Source: Hyphococcus sp. (lineage in GTDB: Bacteria; Pseudomonadota; Alphaproteobacteria; Caulobacterales; Parvularculaceae). Taken from it: DNA of 64,000 bases. Shown piece after piece: positions 25,291 to 35,134 of this stretch. The position numbers and the translations under genes are program-made. The stretch covers positions 129,165-193,164 of the forward strand of contig JANQJK010000004.1 of the NCBI GenBank assembly GCA_028281665.1, written 5' to 3'. The notes under the pieces were generated by a model, which searched no databases, was not told the origin of the DNA, and saw only the letters and a list, made by a program, of their open reading frames with translations. Numbering within the stretch: position 1 is the stretch's first letter; each line of letters begins with the position of its first letter.

Positions 25291-25643
25291 CGTCGATTTT
25301 CCTTTGTGCGCTTTTCCTTGCCGCTGTCGCCGGGCGATACAGTGCGGAGGAATCCGTCAGCGCGGCGCAGGAAGCGTTGTTGCAGCTTGACGTGGAGTAT
25401 GCAGAGGAGGCGCGGCGCGTCCAGATGTTGCGGGCCGAGATTGCCTATCTCGAAAGTCCGGAACGCCTTGCCAAAGTGGCCCGCGCGACGACGGATTTGC
25501 GCCCGCCCGCGCCGGAAACGTTGTTGACGGCGCAACAGTTCAAAAGCGCCATGATCGGCGACGAGGCGGCGCCCGCCGCGCCGGCGCCCCATGGCGATGT
25601 CATCGAGAATGCAATTGTAATGGTGCAACTGGCCGACGAATAA
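25278..25643 (+). CDS. ftsL: Cell-division protein FtsL-like
   Basis: A 121-residue bitopic protein: short N-terminus, one transmembrane segment (FRLTSIFLCALFLAAVAG, 2-19), then a coiled coil (AQEALLQLDVEYAEEARRVQMLRAEIAYLESPERLAKVAR) with the YLESPERLAKVA stretch typical of alphaproteobacterial FtsL, and a Pro/Ala-rich tail. FtsL joins FtsB and FtsQ in the divisome. It overlaps rsmH by 13 nt and precedes ftsI, the canonical position. Confidence 0.87.
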   Translation: MFRLTSIFLCALFLAAVAGRYSAEESVSAAQEALLQLDVEYAEEARRVQMLRAEIAYLESPERLAKVARATTDLRPPAPETLLTAQQFKSAMIGDEAAPAAPAPHGDVIENAIVMVQLADE

Positions 25644-25674
25644 GCGCCGAATGCCGGCGGCTCGGGAATGAAAC

Positions 25675-27435
25675 GTGCGAAAGAAAAACCAACGCAACAA
25701 GCCGACAGCGTATCTTATTGCTGAAACGGCGCCGGACGAAACGCAGACACAAACCATTCATGTGCGCGCATCGAGCGTGCGCGCCCGCAAGGCGGCGCGG
25801 GCAAGGGCGCGCATCGCCATGTGCGCCGTTGTTTTCGTTTTCGTTTTTTCCGCGCTTTCCGTGCGCATGGCGTTCATCGCGCTGGGTGAAATCGAAGCGC
25901 CGGCGCGTCTCGCATCGACGCAGCGCGCCGATGCGCCGCGTCCGGAAATCGTCGACCGAAACGGATCGATCCTCGCCGCGGACCTGCCGATGATTGCGCT
26001 GGAGGTCTGGGGGCGCGATGTCTGGGACGCCGGCGAAACCGCCGCGGCGCTCGCGCGCGTCCTTCCCGATATTGATGCCCTTGCGCTGACGCAAAGGCTC
26101 GCCGCCGGGCAATATGTGGAAGTCAGCGCCGATCTTTCGCCGGCGGAGCGCCAGGCCGTTTTCGACCTTGGACTGCCCGGCGTTCGGTTCGCCTCCCGGA
26201 CCCGGCGGTTTTATCCGCAGGCTGATCTTGCCGCCCATGTCATCGGGCACGAAGAGGCGGGCCGGGGCGGCGTCATGGGCCTTGAAAAAGTCGTCAGCGA
26301 CGGGCTCATCGCCGCAGCGGCCGCGGGCCCCGTGCGCGCGACGATTGACATTCGCGTCCAGCAAATTCTCGAAGAGGAGCTTGCGGCCGGGGTTGCGCGC
26401 TTCGACGCAAAGGCCGCCTGGGGCGGCGTTGTCGATGTCGAGACCGGCGCCGTTATCGCGCTGGCGAGCCTGCCGGATTTCGACCCGAACGCTCCGGGCG
26501 CCGCAGAGGCCGATTTCCGCCGCAATCGCGCCGTCTATGATCGCTACGAGCTTGGTTCGGCGTTCAAGGCGTTTACGGCGGCGGCGGCGCTCGATGCCGG
26601 CATCGCCAATGAGACGTCAACCTATGATGCGCGCGGGACTTACAGAGTGGCGGACCGGCGCATTTCAGATTTTCACGGCGAGAACCGGGTGTTGAGTTTG
26701 TCGGAAGTGGTGCAGCATTCATCCAATATCGGGGTCGTTCAGATCGCCCAGGAGTTGGGTGTCGAAACGCAGAAGAAGTATCTCGAACGGCTCGGCATGT
26801 TTGACGCGCTCCCCATCACGCTTGCGGAGAAGCGCGCGCCTGAAATGCCGCGAAAATGGGGCCCGGTTGAAGCCGCAACCGTTTCTTACGGCCACGGGAT
26901 TTCCGTAACGCCGCTGCATTTGCTTGCGGCGTACGCCGCTGTCGTTAATGGCGGCGTCTGGCGCGCGCCGGTGTTTGCCGAAGGCACGCCGCAGAAATCG
27001 ACCGATGTATTCTCGCCGCGAACGAGCGCCATCATGCGCCGCATTCTGCGCCGGGTGATCTCCGACGGCACGGCGTCCTACGCCGAGGTGCCGGGATATT
27101 TTCCCATCGGCAAGACCGCGACCGCCGACAAGCCGAATGCGGGCGGCTATGATCGCAACACGCGCATTTCCAGTTTCGTCGGCGCCGTGCCCGGCTACGC
27201 GCCGCGATATGCGGTGCTGATCTCTTATGACGAGCCGAAGCCCACCGAGGGCACATACGGATATGCGACGGCAGGCTGGAATGCGGCGCCGACTTTCGCC
27301 TCGTTCCTGACGCGCGCAGCGCCCTTGCTCGGTCTGTCGCCGGCGACGGAAGAAGAAGCGCTGGCGGCGTTTGTGTCGGGGGAAATGAACGGCGTGCGCG
27401 AGGCGCGCGCGGACATCGAGGAACAGGTGCGATGA
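25675..27435 (+). CDS. ftsI: Division-specific peptidoglycan transpeptidase FtsI (PBP3)
   Basis: A class B penicillin-binding protein that crosslinks septal peptidoglycan with FtsW. A basic N-terminus precedes one membrane span (about 42-62). A dimerisation domain (RPEIVDRNGSILAADL) leads into the transpeptidase domain: SxxK at Ser295-Lys298 (ELGSAFKAF), SSN at 349-351 (HSSNIG). The third motif reads K480-T-A482-T, not the usual KTG(T/S), while the surroundings (PIGKTATADKP) align well with family members. 586 residues; GTG start. Stop overlaps murE by 4 nt. Whether KTA is functional or an error cannot be told from this sequence. Confidence 0.95.
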   Translation: MRKKNQRNKPTAYLIAETAPDETQTQTIHVRASSVRARKAARARARIAMCAVVFVFVFSALSVRMAFIALGEIEAPARLASTQRADAPRPEIVDRNGSILAADLPMIALEVWGRDVWDAGETAAALARVLPDIDALALTQRLAAGQYVEVSADLSPAERQAVFDLGLPGVRFASRTRRFYPQADLAAHVIGHEEAGRGGVMGLEKVVSDGLIAAAAAGPVRATIDIRVQQILEEELAAGVARFDAKAAWGGVVDVETGAVIALASLPDFDPNAPGAAEADFRRNRAVYDRYELGSAFKAFTAAAALDAGIANETSTYDARGTYRVADRRISDFHGENRVLSLSEVVQHSSNIGVVQIAQELGVETQKKYLERLGMFDALPITLAEKRAPEMPRKWGPVEAATVSYGHGISVTPLHLLAAYAAVVNGGVWRAPVFAEGTPQKSTDVFSPRTSAIMRRILRRVISDGTASYAEVPGYFPIGKTATADKPNAGGYDRNTRISSFVGAVPGYAPRYAVLISYDEPKPTEGTYGYATAGWNAAPTFASFLTRAAPLLGLSPATEEEALAAFVSGEMNGVREARADIEEQVR

Positions 27436-28877
27436 GACTGTCGGCGCTGGCTGGCGAGACGTTTGCGTCGGACCCGGAAATCACGGGGCTGACGGCGGAC
27501 AGCCGCGCGGTGAGCGCCGGGTTCCTGTTTGCCGCGCTGCCCGGCGAAAAGGCCGACGGCGCCAAGTTCATTCCGCAGGCGGAGAAAAACGGCGCCGCCG
27601 CCATACTCGCGCGCCCCGGCGCCAAAACGCGGCTGCCGCTCATTGCTGACGCCAACCCGCGGGCGCGCCTTGCATCCATGGCGGCGCGGTTCTATCCGCG
27701 CCAGCCGGAGATCATCGCCGGGATCACCGGCACCAACGGCAAGACGTCGACGGCGCATTTCGCCGCGCAGATCTGGGAAAAACTCGGATGCACGAGCGGA
27801 TCCCTCGGCACGCTGGGCGCCCATGCGCCGGGCTTTGAGCGCGGCGCGGCGCTGACAACGCCGGAACCGGTCGCCCTTCACGAGACCCTCGACGCCATGA
27901 CGCAGGCGGGCGTCGACCGCCTCGCCATGGAAGTCTCAAGCCATGCAATCGCCCAGGCCCGCGCCGACGCGGTGAACTTCAGGATCGCCGCGTTCACCAA
28001 CATCACCCAGGACCATCTCGACTACCATCCGACTTTCGCAGACTATTTCGCGGCGAAAGCCCGCCTGTTCGATGAGTTGCTCCCGAGCGACGGCGTCGCC
28101 GTCGTGAATGCCGGCGGCGAGGGCGCGGACGAGATTGCGCAGATGGCAAAGACGCGCGGCGCCAAGGTTTACACCACCGGCGCCGACGGCGACGCCATTT
28201 GCCTGTTAAAGGCCGAGCCCACGTCAACGGGCATTGAAACATTCATTGCCGCCTTCGGCGAAGAGTATCAAATTCACGTGCCGCTTGTCGGTCTCTTTCA
28301 GGCCGAGAATGCGCTCCTTGCCGCGGGCATCGTCATCGCGTCGGGTGAGGCGGCGTCGACCGTGATGCCGTTGCTTGCGGAACTGTCCGGCGTGCCCGGA
28401 CGCATGCAGCTTGCGACGTCAGTCAACGGCGCCGGCGTCTATGTGGATTACGCGCATACGCCGGATGCGATCGCCAGCGCGCTCAAGGCGGTCCGGCCCC
28501 ACGCGGAAGGGCGCGTCGTCGCCATCGTCGGCGCGGGCGGCGACCGCGATCGCGCCAAGCGTCCGCTGATGGGCAAGGCGGCGGCGGAGGGCGCGGATAT
28601 TGTTGTTGTGACCGACGATAATCCCCGCTCGGAAGATCCGTCAGAAATACGCGCGGCGGTGTTGTCGGGGTGTTCCGGTGCGGAAAACATCGGAGACCGC
28701 GCGCGCGCGATTGAGTACGCAATGTCGCTGGTGAAGAAAGGCGACGTGCTGCTCATTATGGGGAAAGGTCACGAAACGGGGCAACAGGTGGGGGACAGCG
28801 TTCTGCCCTTCGATGACGTTGACGTGGCGATTGCGTCGGCGGCGTCGCTGGAGCGGCGGAAAGACTTCGGGAGCTGA
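27432..28877 (+). CDS. murE: UDP-MurNAc-L-Ala-D-Glu:meso-diaminopimelate ligase
   Basis: MurE adds the third residue of the stem peptide. The Mur-ligase ATP motif is GITGTNGKTSTAHF; the meso-DAP selectivity motif DNPR is present in VTDDNPRSEDP, so the organism makes DAP-type peptidoglycan. Other marks: MEVSSHAI, FTNITQDHLDYH, VDYAHTPDAI, LLIMGKGHETGQQ. 481 residues, full length. Overlaps at both ends with ftsI and murF. Confidence 0.97.
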   Translation: MRLSALAGETFASDPEITGLTADSRAVSAGFLFAALPGEKADGAKFIPQAEKNGAAAILARPGAKTRLPLIADANPRARLASMAARFYPRQPEIIAGITGTNGKTSTAHFAAQIWEKLGCTSGSLGTLGAHAPGFERGAALTTPEPVALHETLDAMTQAGVDRLAMEVSSHAIAQARADAVNFRIAAFTNITQDHLDYHPTFADYFAAKARLFDELLPSDGVAVVNAGGEGADEIAQMAKTRGAKVYTTGADGDAICLLKAEPTSTGIETFIAAFGEEYQIHVPLVGLFQAENALLAAGIVIASGEAASTVMPLLAELSGVPGRMQLATSVNGAGVYVDYAHTPDAIASALKAVRPHAEGRVVAIVGAGGDRDRAKRPLMGKAAAEGADIVVVTDDNPRSEDPSEIRAAVLSGCSGAENIGDRARAIEYAMSLVKKGDVLLIMGKGHETGQQVGDSVLPFDDVDVAIASAASLERRKDFGS

Positions 28878-30328
28878 TGATGGGTGATGCAAATCTCTGG
28901 ACCGCGTATGAAGCCGCCGCCGCGACCGGCGGGGCTCTCTGTTCGCGCGGCGGCGAGTCAGACGACTGGCCGGCCGAAGAGTGGTCTGCCGCGGGTATTT
29001 CCATAGACACGCGCAGCCTGAAGCCCGGCGACATCTTCGTCGCCTTGCGCGATGCGCGGGACGGACATGAATTTTTGAAGAACGCCTTTGAGGCGGGCGC
29101 CGCGGCAGCGCTGGTTGCGCGCGCGCCGGAAACGGCGCCGGACGGCGCGCCGCTTCTCGTCGTCGACGACACGTTGCAGGGATTGCGCGATCTCGCAGCG
29201 GCGGCGCGGCTCAGAAATTTCGGCAAGCGGATTGGCGTCACCGGCAGCGCGGGCAAAACGTCGACCAAGGAAATCCTGCGCGCCATGTTGAGCGCCGGTG
29301 GCACGGTTCACGCCGCTGACAAGAGCTTCAACAATCACTGGGGCGTGCCGCTGACACTGGCGCGGCTTCCCATGCACGTGGACTACGGCGTCTTTGAAAT
29401 CGGCATGAACCATGCCGGCGAAATCACGCCGCTGACAAAACTCGTTCGGCCCCATGCGGCGATTGTCACCACGGTCGGCGCCGCGCATCTTGAATTTTTC
29501 GATTCCATCGAAGGGATCGCCGAGGCGAAAGCTGAAATTTTCCTGGGGCTCGCCCCGGGCGGCGTTGCGGTTCTGCCGCTCGACAATGAGTATTTTCCGT
29601 TGCTCAAAAAGCGCGCGGAAGAAGCGGGCGCTGCGTCCTTCGTGACCTTCGGCGAAAGTGTCGGGGCCGACTTCCGGTTGCTGGAATACAAACCGGCCGG
29701 CGCCGGCGCGCGGCTGCGCACGTCGATCAAGGGCGTTGAGCGCGGTTTTGACGTAGGCGTGCCGGGCAAACATCAGGCATTGAACACGCTCGCCGCGCTC
29801 GCCGCCGCTGACGCTGTCGGCGCCGATCTCAATCGGTCGATCGAGGCCCTTGCGGCCCTTGAGCCTGCTGAAGGCCGCGGCCAGCGAACCGTCATCAAAG
29901 TCGACGGGGGCGAAGCGGTGCTCATAGACGAAAGTTACAACGCCAATCCGTCGTCCATGGCGGCCTCCATCGGGCTCCTCGGCGCGGCGGCGCCGGGCGC
30001 CGGGGGCCGCCGGATTGCGGTTCTGGGCGAGATGCTTGAACTCGGACCTGACGGGCCGGCGCTGCACGCGGCGCTCGCGGGCGTCCTGACCGCTGCGAAG
30101 GTCGACCGCGTCTATGCGGCCGGCGAGCTGATGCGCCATCTTTGGGATGCGCTTCCGGAAGAAATGCGGGGGCTTTACGCGGGCTCGGCCGTTGGCCTGG
30201 TCGGGCCTGTTGAAGATGCGATCAAATCAGGCGACGTCGTCATGATAAAGGGCTCGAACGCCTCTAAAGTCAGCGCCGTCGCCAAGGCGCTCAGTTCCCG
30301 CGCCGCCGACAGAAAAAGAGCGTCATAA
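28877..30328 (+). CDS. murF: UDP-MurNAc-tripeptide:D-Ala-D-Ala ligase
   Basis: MurF completes the UDP-MurNAc-pentapeptide by adding D-Ala-D-Ala. Motifs: [19 protein letters not shown] (N-terminal UDP-binding), [15 protein letters not shown] (ATP), [37 protein letters not shown] and [10 protein letters not shown]. 483 residues. Two adjacent ATG codons (28877, 28880) are possible starts; the first shares one base with the murE stop. Confidence 0.97.
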   Translation: MMGDANLWTAYEAAAATGGALCSRGGESDDWPAEEWSAAGISIDTRSLKPGDIFVALRDARDGHEFLKNAFEAGAAAALVARAPETAPDGAPLLVVDDTLQGLRDLAAAARLRNFGKRIGVTGSAGKTSTKEILRAMLSAGGTVHAADKSFNNHWGVPLTLARLPMHVDYGVFEIGMNHAGEITPLTKLVRPHAAIVTTVGAAHLEFFDSIEGIAEAKAEIFLGLAPGGVAVLPLDNEYFPLLKKRAEEAGAASFVTFGESVGADFRLLEYKPAGAGARLRTSIKGVERGFDVGVPGKHQALNTLAALAAADAVGADLNRSIEALAALEPAEGRGQRTVIKVDGGEAVLIDESYNANPSSMAASIGLLGAAAPGAGGRRIAVLGEMLELGPDGPALHAALAGVLTAAKVDRVYAAGELMRHLWDALPEEMRGLYAGSAVGLVGPVEDAIKSGDVVMIKGSNASKVSAVAKALSSRAADRKRAS

Positions 30329-30335
30329 GAAACGT

Positions 30336-31469
30336 ATGCTGTATCACTTATTAACTCCCTATGCGGATCAGTTTCAACTGTTCAACGTCTTCCGTTATCT
30401 GACCTTCCGCACCGGCGGGGCGGTGATGACCGCACTGATCATCTCTTTCGTGCTCGGGCCGTCGCTGATCCGCTGGATGCGCCGCAAGCAGGGGCGGGGC
30501 CAGCCGATCCGCGACGACGGCCCGCAAGGGCACATTATCGAAAAAGCCGGAACGCCGACCATGGGCGGCGTGCTCATCCTGTTATCGATGACGGTCGCCA
30601 CGTTTCTGTGGGCGCGCCTAGACAATATTTATGTCTGGATCGTCATGGGCGTCACGCTCGCCTTCGGCGCCCTCGGCTTCATCGACGATTACCTTAAAGT
30701 CACCAAGCAGCAGGCCGACGGGGTTGTCGGCAGCCTGAAGCTGACTGTGCAGTTCGCCGTCGCGTTGCTTGCCGGGTATTTTTGCATGACGGCGTTGCAG
30801 GCGGCGCCGGACGCGCCGGCAAACATTGCGACGTCCGTTGGCGTTCCGTTTTTCCCGGTTCGCCTTTTTGAGGAATGGTTCAATGCCCCCGGCGTGCCCC
30901 TCGGGCTCGCCATCATTCCCTTCGCCGCATTCGTCATTGTCGGCGCCTCGAACACGGTCAATCTCACCGACGGTCTCGATGGTCTTGCAACGGTGCCGGT
31001 GATGATTGCAGCGGCGACATATGCGCTGATCGCCTATCTCGTCGGCAATATCATCTACACGCAGTATCTCGGCGTTCCTTACGTGCCGGGCGTTGGCGAA
31101 TTGGCCATTATCTGCGGCGCTATCCTCGGCGCCGGGCTCGGCTTTTTGTGGTTCAACGCGCCGCCTGCGGCGATCTTCATGGGCGATACGGGCTCGCTTG
31201 CCCTTGGCGGCGCCATCGGGACCATCGCCGTCGCGACAAAGCACGAGATCGTTCTCGCGATTGTGGGCGGCCTTTTCGTCCTTGAAGGACTCTCGGTCAT
31301 GATCCAGATCGCGTCCTTCAAGCTGACGGGCAAGCGCGTATTCCGCATGGCGCCGATCCATCACCATTTCGAACATCTCGGCTGGAAGGAATCGACCATT
31401 GTCATCCGTTTCTGGATTATCGCCGTCGTCCTTGCGCTGATCGGTCTTGCAACCCTCAAGCTGCGGTGA
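30336..31469 (+). CDS. mraY: Phospho-MurNAc-pentapeptide translocase
   Basis: MraY transfers phospho-MurNAc-pentapeptide to undecaprenyl phosphate, making lipid I. A polytopic protein of 377 residues with about ten transmembrane segments. Signatures: [24 protein letters not shown] (catalytic Asp pair), [43 protein letters not shown], and [15 protein letters not shown]. Follows murF by 7 nt. Confidence 0.98.
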   Translation: MLYHLLTPYADQFQLFNVFRYLTFRTGGAVMTALIISFVLGPSLIRWMRRKQGRGQPIRDDGPQGHIIEKAGTPTMGGVLILLSMTVATFLWARLDNIYVWIVMGVTLAFGALGFIDDYLKVTKQQADGVVGSLKLTVQFAVALLAGYFCMTALQAAPDAPANIATSVGVPFFPVRLFEEWFNAPGVPLGLAIIPFAAFVIVGASNTVNLTDGLDGLATVPVMIAAATYALIAYLVGNIIYTQYLGVPYVPGVGELAIICGAILGAGLGFLWFNAPPAAIFMGDTGSLALGGAIGTIAVATKHEIVLAIVGGLFVLEGLSVMIQIASFKLTGKRVFRMAPIHHHFEHLGWKESTIVIRFWIIAVVLALIGLATLKLR

Positions 31470-31476
31470 TGGCCGG

Positions 31477-32889
31477 ATGATCGTGATCCCCGACATGAAG
31501 GACAAATCCGTCGGCGTCTTCGGCCTTGGCGTCAGCGGTATCGCGACCTGCGAAGCGCTCGTTGCATCGGGTGCGAGCGTTTACAGTTTCGATGAAAAGC
31601 TCGAAGCGCGCGAGAAAACGAAAAATACCGAATACCGCGCCGAGCATCCCAAAGACTGGCCATGGAAAGAGCTGTCCGCCCTTGTCGTCAGTCCCGGCGT
31701 GCCGCTCACCCATCCCAAACCCCATCCGATTGTCAAAAAGGCGCGCATGGAAAAGGTTCCGGTCATCGGCGATACGGAACTCTTCGCCCGCGCCGTCAAT
31801 GCATTGCCTGAGCGCGAACGACCGCGCATCGCGGCGATTACCGGTTCCAACGGCAAATCGACGACGACGGCCCTGATCGGACACATGCTTCGCGAAGCCG
31901 GCGAGGAAGTGCATGTGGGCGGCAATATCGGCGAAGCGATCATGTCCCTGCCTGCGCCGGACCGGCACGCCGTTTACGTGTTGGAGCTTTCATCCTTCCA
32001 GCTGGACCTGACGCATTCCCTGCGCGCCAATGCGGCGGTGTTTCTCAATCTGACGCCCGATCATATCGAGCGGCATGGCTCGATGGACGGTTATTTCGCA
32101 GCGAAGTCCCGCATCTTTCGCAACCAGCAGGCTGAGGACCTTGCCGTCGTCGGGGTCGATGACAGTTGGGGCGAGCGTCTTTGTACGGAGTTAACGGCGG
32201 CAGGCCGTGCGCAGATCGCGCCGGTGTCGGCCTCCGCGACCCTTGGGCGGGGCGTCTATGCGCTCGGCGGTGCGGTCTACTATAATTTTGACGGCAAGAC
32301 GGCCAAGGCCGGCGACCTTGCCAATGCGCGCGCGCTTCGCGGCGTGCACAATCATCAAAACGCGGCGGCCGCGCTCGCGGTCGCGCTTCATTTTGGCGCT
32401 TCGCCCGCCATCGCCATGAAAGCCGCTTTGTCGTTTTCAAGCCTCGCGCACCGCATGGAAGAAGTCACCCGCATCGGGAAAGTGCTTTTTGTCAACGACT
32501 CCAAGGCAACCAACGCCGACGCCGCGGCGAGAGCGCTCGCAGCGTTCGACGACGTTTACTGGATTGCGGGGGGCAAGGCGAAGGAGGGCGGTCTCGACGC
32601 CCTCAACGGGAAACTTGGCGCTGTTCGCAAAGCCTATCTCATCGGCGATGCGGCGGACGAATTTTCAGAGCAGTTGAAGGGCATGATCCGCACGCGGAAA
32701 TGCGGCGCGCTTAAAAAGGCGGTCGCCGCAGCATATAAGGACGCTGCCGCCAGCGACGCGCCGGCGCCGGTCGTTTTACTGTCGCCGGCCTGCGCGTCCT
32801 ACGACCAGTTCAAATCTTTTGAAGATCGCGGCGATCAGTTTCGAACGTTCGTCGGCGATATTCAGGTGGAAAACGGAGCGGCCGCATGA
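31477..32889 (+). CDS. murD: UDP-MurNAc-L-alanine:D-glutamate ligase
   Basis: MurD adds D-Glu to UDP-MurNAc-L-Ala. Motifs: VGVFGLGVSGIATCEAL, VVSPGVPLTHP, AITGSNGKSTTTALIGHML (ATP), VLELSSFQLD, LNLTPDHIERHGSM, NDSKATNADAAARAL and LLSPACASYDQFKSFEDRGDQFR. The ATG at 31477 (470 residues) was chosen over an in-frame TTG inside mraY. Downstream 4-nt overlap with ftsW. Confidence 0.97.
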   Translation: MIVIPDMKDKSVGVFGLGVSGIATCEALVASGASVYSFDEKLEAREKTKNTEYRAEHPKDWPWKELSALVVSPGVPLTHPKPHPIVKKARMEKVPVIGDTELFARAVNALPERERPRIAAITGSNGKSTTTALIGHMLREAGEEVHVGGNIGEAIMSLPAPDRHAVYVLELSSFQLDLTHSLRANAAVFLNLTPDHIERHGSMDGYFAAKSRIFRNQQAEDLAVVGVDDSWGERLCTELTAAGRAQIAPVSASATLGRGVYALGGAVYYNFDGKTAKAGDLANARALRGVHNHQNAAAALAVALHFGASPAIAMKAALSFSSLAHRMEEVTRIGKVLFVNDSKATNADAAARALAAFDDVYWIAGGKAKEGGLDALNGKLGAVRKAYLIGDAADEFSEQLKGMIRTRKCGALKKAVAAAYKDAAASDAPAPVVLLSPACASYDQFKSFEDRGDQFRTFVGDIQVENGAAA

Positions 32890-34022
32890 GAATGATCGCG
32901 CGCACCGATGAGTCCCTCTTCGGGCGGTGGTGGTGGTCGGTCGACCGGCCCATGCTCGCGGTCCTTGTTCCCATCATCATTATCGGCGCCGCGGCGCTGA
33001 CGGCGGCGGGCCCCGCGGCGGCGGACCGGCTGCGCATCGCCAATGAGTTTCACTTCCCGCTGCGTCAGGCGATGTTTCTCGGGCCCGCAATTGCGCTCAT
33101 GATCGGCATCTCCTTTTTGACGCCGTTGCAGGCGCGGCGCGTTGGCGTGCTTTTGTTTGCCGCAGCACTTGTTCTGCTGCTTTTCACCTTGTTGTTCGCC
33201 AGCGAGGTCAACGGCGCAAAGCGCTGGATCGATCTCGGCATTATGACAATGCAGCCTTCGGAATTTGCAAAGCCCGGCTTTGTCGTCGCCGCTGCGTGGA
33301 TGATGGCGGAGGGTTCGAGAGACCGTACGTTTCCGGGCGGACTAATTTCGCTCGGGCTATACTTCGTGTTTTCCGCATTGCTTTTGTTGCAGCCCGATGT
33401 GGGCCAGTGGATCCTCGTCACCGGCGTCTGGGCGCTGATGTTTTTCATCGCCGGCTGGAGCTGGACGTGGATCGCGACCCTTGGCGGGTTCGGCATGTTT
33501 GCCCTTGGCGGCGCCTATATGGCGTCCGATCACGTGGCGCGGCGTATCGACGGCTTCCTGAATCCCGAAACGGCCGAGACCTATCAGGTGGACCGGGCGC
33601 TGGAGACCATCGCCAATGGCGGGATCATCGGCCGGGGCGACGCGGCGTCGGTCAAAGGCTATCTGCCCGACGCCCATACGGATTTCATCTTTGCCGCGGC
33701 GACGGAGGATTTCGGCCTCGTCCTTGGCCTCGTCATCATCGCGCTGTTCGCCACCTTCGTCGTGCGCGCGCTCGTGATTGCCGCCCGTCAGAAAAGCGTC
33801 TTCTCGCAGATTGCCGTTTCGGGCCTCGCCGCCATGATCGGTTTTCAGGCCATGATCAATATTGGCGTCAATCTGCGCGCCCTGCCCGCCAAGGGGATGA
33901 CGCTGCCGTTTATTTCCTATGGCGGGTCTTCGCTGCTGGCGACGGCCGTTGCGGTCGGTCTGCTCATCGCACTGACGCGCACCCATCAATTCGCCCGGCG
34001 GCGCAAAGAGTTGATGCCGTGA
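32886..34022 (+). CDS. ftsW: Septal peptidoglycan polymerase FtsW (SEDS family)
   Basis: FtsW polymerises lipid II at the septum together with FtsI. 378 residues, about nine or ten transmembrane segments. SEDS marks: NGAKRWIDLGIMTMQPSEFAKPG, LLLQPDVGQWILVT, QVDRALETIANGGIIGRG, PDAHTDFIFAAATEDFGLVLG, and LPAKGMTLPFISYGGSSLLATAVAVGLLIAL. The FtsW subtype is set by position between murD and murG. Overlaps both neighbours by 4 nt. Confidence 0.97.
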   Translation: MRMIARTDESLFGRWWWSVDRPMLAVLVPIIIIGAAALTAAGPAAADRLRIANEFHFPLRQAMFLGPAIALMIGISFLTPLQARRVGVLLFAAALVLLLFTLLFASEVNGAKRWIDLGIMTMQPSEFAKPGFVVAAAWMMAEGSRDRTFPGGLISLGLYFVFSALLLLQPDVGQWILVTGVWALMFFIAGWSWTWIATLGGFGMFALGGAYMASDHVARRIDGFLNPETAETYQVDRALETIANGGIIGRGDAASVKGYLPDAHTDFIFAAATEDFGLVLGLVIIALFATFVVRALVIAARQKSVFSQIAVSGLAAMIGFQAMINIGVNLRALPAKGMTLPFISYGGSSLLATAVAVGLLIALTRTHQFARRRKELMP

Positions 34023-35128
34023 GTGGCGGCTCAAACACCTCCGGCCCCATCGTCCTCGCCGCCGGCGGCACCGGCGGCCATATGTTTCCCGCCGAAGCGC
34101 TGGCGCAGGAATTGCGGCGCCGGGGCCGGTCGATCCTCCTCGTGACGGACAAGCGCGGCGCGCGGTATGCGGAGAGTTTTCCTGCCGACGGCCGGTTTGA
34201 AATCTCCGCGGCGACGCCGTCGGTTGGCGGACCGGTCGCGAAAGCATCCGCAGCGATTTCTATCGTGCGCGGGCTGATGACCGCACGCCGCGAGTTCAAG
34301 GCGCGCGGGCCCGTCGCCGCTGTCGGGTTCGGCGGGTATCCGTCATTGCCGGCCATGAAAGCCGCGTCCATGGCGAAAATTCCTTATGGCGTGCACGAAC
34401 AGAATGCCGTTCTCGGCCGCGCCAACCGGATGCTGGTCAGGGGCGCTGCGTTTACCGCCCATGCATTTGCGACGCTGGAGAAATGCCCCGCGGGCGCCCA
34501 TAGGGTCGAGGTCGGCAATCCCGTGCGCGATGCGGTTGCCGCGCTCGCCGGCGCCAATACGCCGTCCGCCGAGGCGTTGCGTCTTCTCGTATTCGGCGGC
34601 AGTCAGGGCGCGTCGATTTTTTCCAGTGCGCCGGTGGAAGCGGTGACGCGGTTGCCCGAGGACATTCGCGCGAAGCTCTCCGTCGTCCATCAGGCGCGCG
34701 AGGCCGACGTTGAAAAAGTGCAGATGGGCTATGCGCGCGCCGGCGTCGCGGCGGAGGTCGCGCCGTTCTTCAAGGACCTGCCCGATCGCATGGCGGCGGC
34801 GAGCCTCGTGATTTCACGGTCCGGCGCGTCGACGGTGACGGAATTGTCGACAATTGGCCGCGCCTCGATCCTCGTGCCCCTGGCCATCGCAATGGACGAC
34901 CATCAAAGCGCCAACGCCCGTGTCCTTTCCGAGGCGGGCGGCGCCTTGCTCCTGCCGGAAAGCCGGTTTAACGCCGATGCTCTGGAGACGGCGCTCGCGA
35001 CGCTATTTGCAAATCCCGAACGTCTCTCCGCCATGGCCGGGAAGGCGAGGGCGCGCGTAAAGCCGAATGCGGCGGCGGCGCTCGCCGACCTTGTTGAAGA
35101 GATGTTGGAACGCCGTCAGGCGGCGTAG
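34019..35128 (+). CDS. murG: Lipid II-forming GlcNAc transferase
   Basis: MurG adds GlcNAc to lipid I at the inner face of the membrane. N-terminal glycine loop IVLAAGGTGGHMFPAEALA; further AVGFGGYPSLPAMKAA, HEQNAVLGRANRML, EVGNPVRDAV, LLVFGGSQGASIFS, and the donor-site region SRSGASTVTELSTIGRASILVPL. The GTG at 34019 overlaps the ftsW stop by 4 nt and gives 369 residues. The frame is open far upstream inside ftsW, but that part is a shadow. Confidence 0.97.
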   Translation: MSGGSNTSGPIVLAAGGTGGHMFPAEALAQELRRRGRSILLVTDKRGARYAESFPADGRFEISAATPSVGGPVAKASAAISIVRGLMTARREFKARGPVAAVGFGGYPSLPAMKAASMAKIPYGVHEQNAVLGRANRMLVRGAAFTAHAFATLEKCPAGAHRVEVGNPVRDAVAALAGANTPSAEALRLLVFGGSQGASIFSSAPVEAVTRLPEDIRAKLSVVHQAREADVEKVQMGYARAGVAAEVAPFFKDLPDRMAAASLVISRSGASTVTELSTIGRASILVPLAIAMDDHQSANARVLSEAGGALLLPESRFNADALETALATLFANPERLSAMAGKARARVKPNAAAALADLVEEMLERRQAA

Positions 35129-35134
35129 TGTTGC

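Noticed and set aside
33296-34018. 5' extension of the murG frame inside ftsW
   Set aside because: Arg/Ala-rich translation without homology; ftsW occupies this DNA in another frame and the GTG at 34019 gives the family-typical MurG start.
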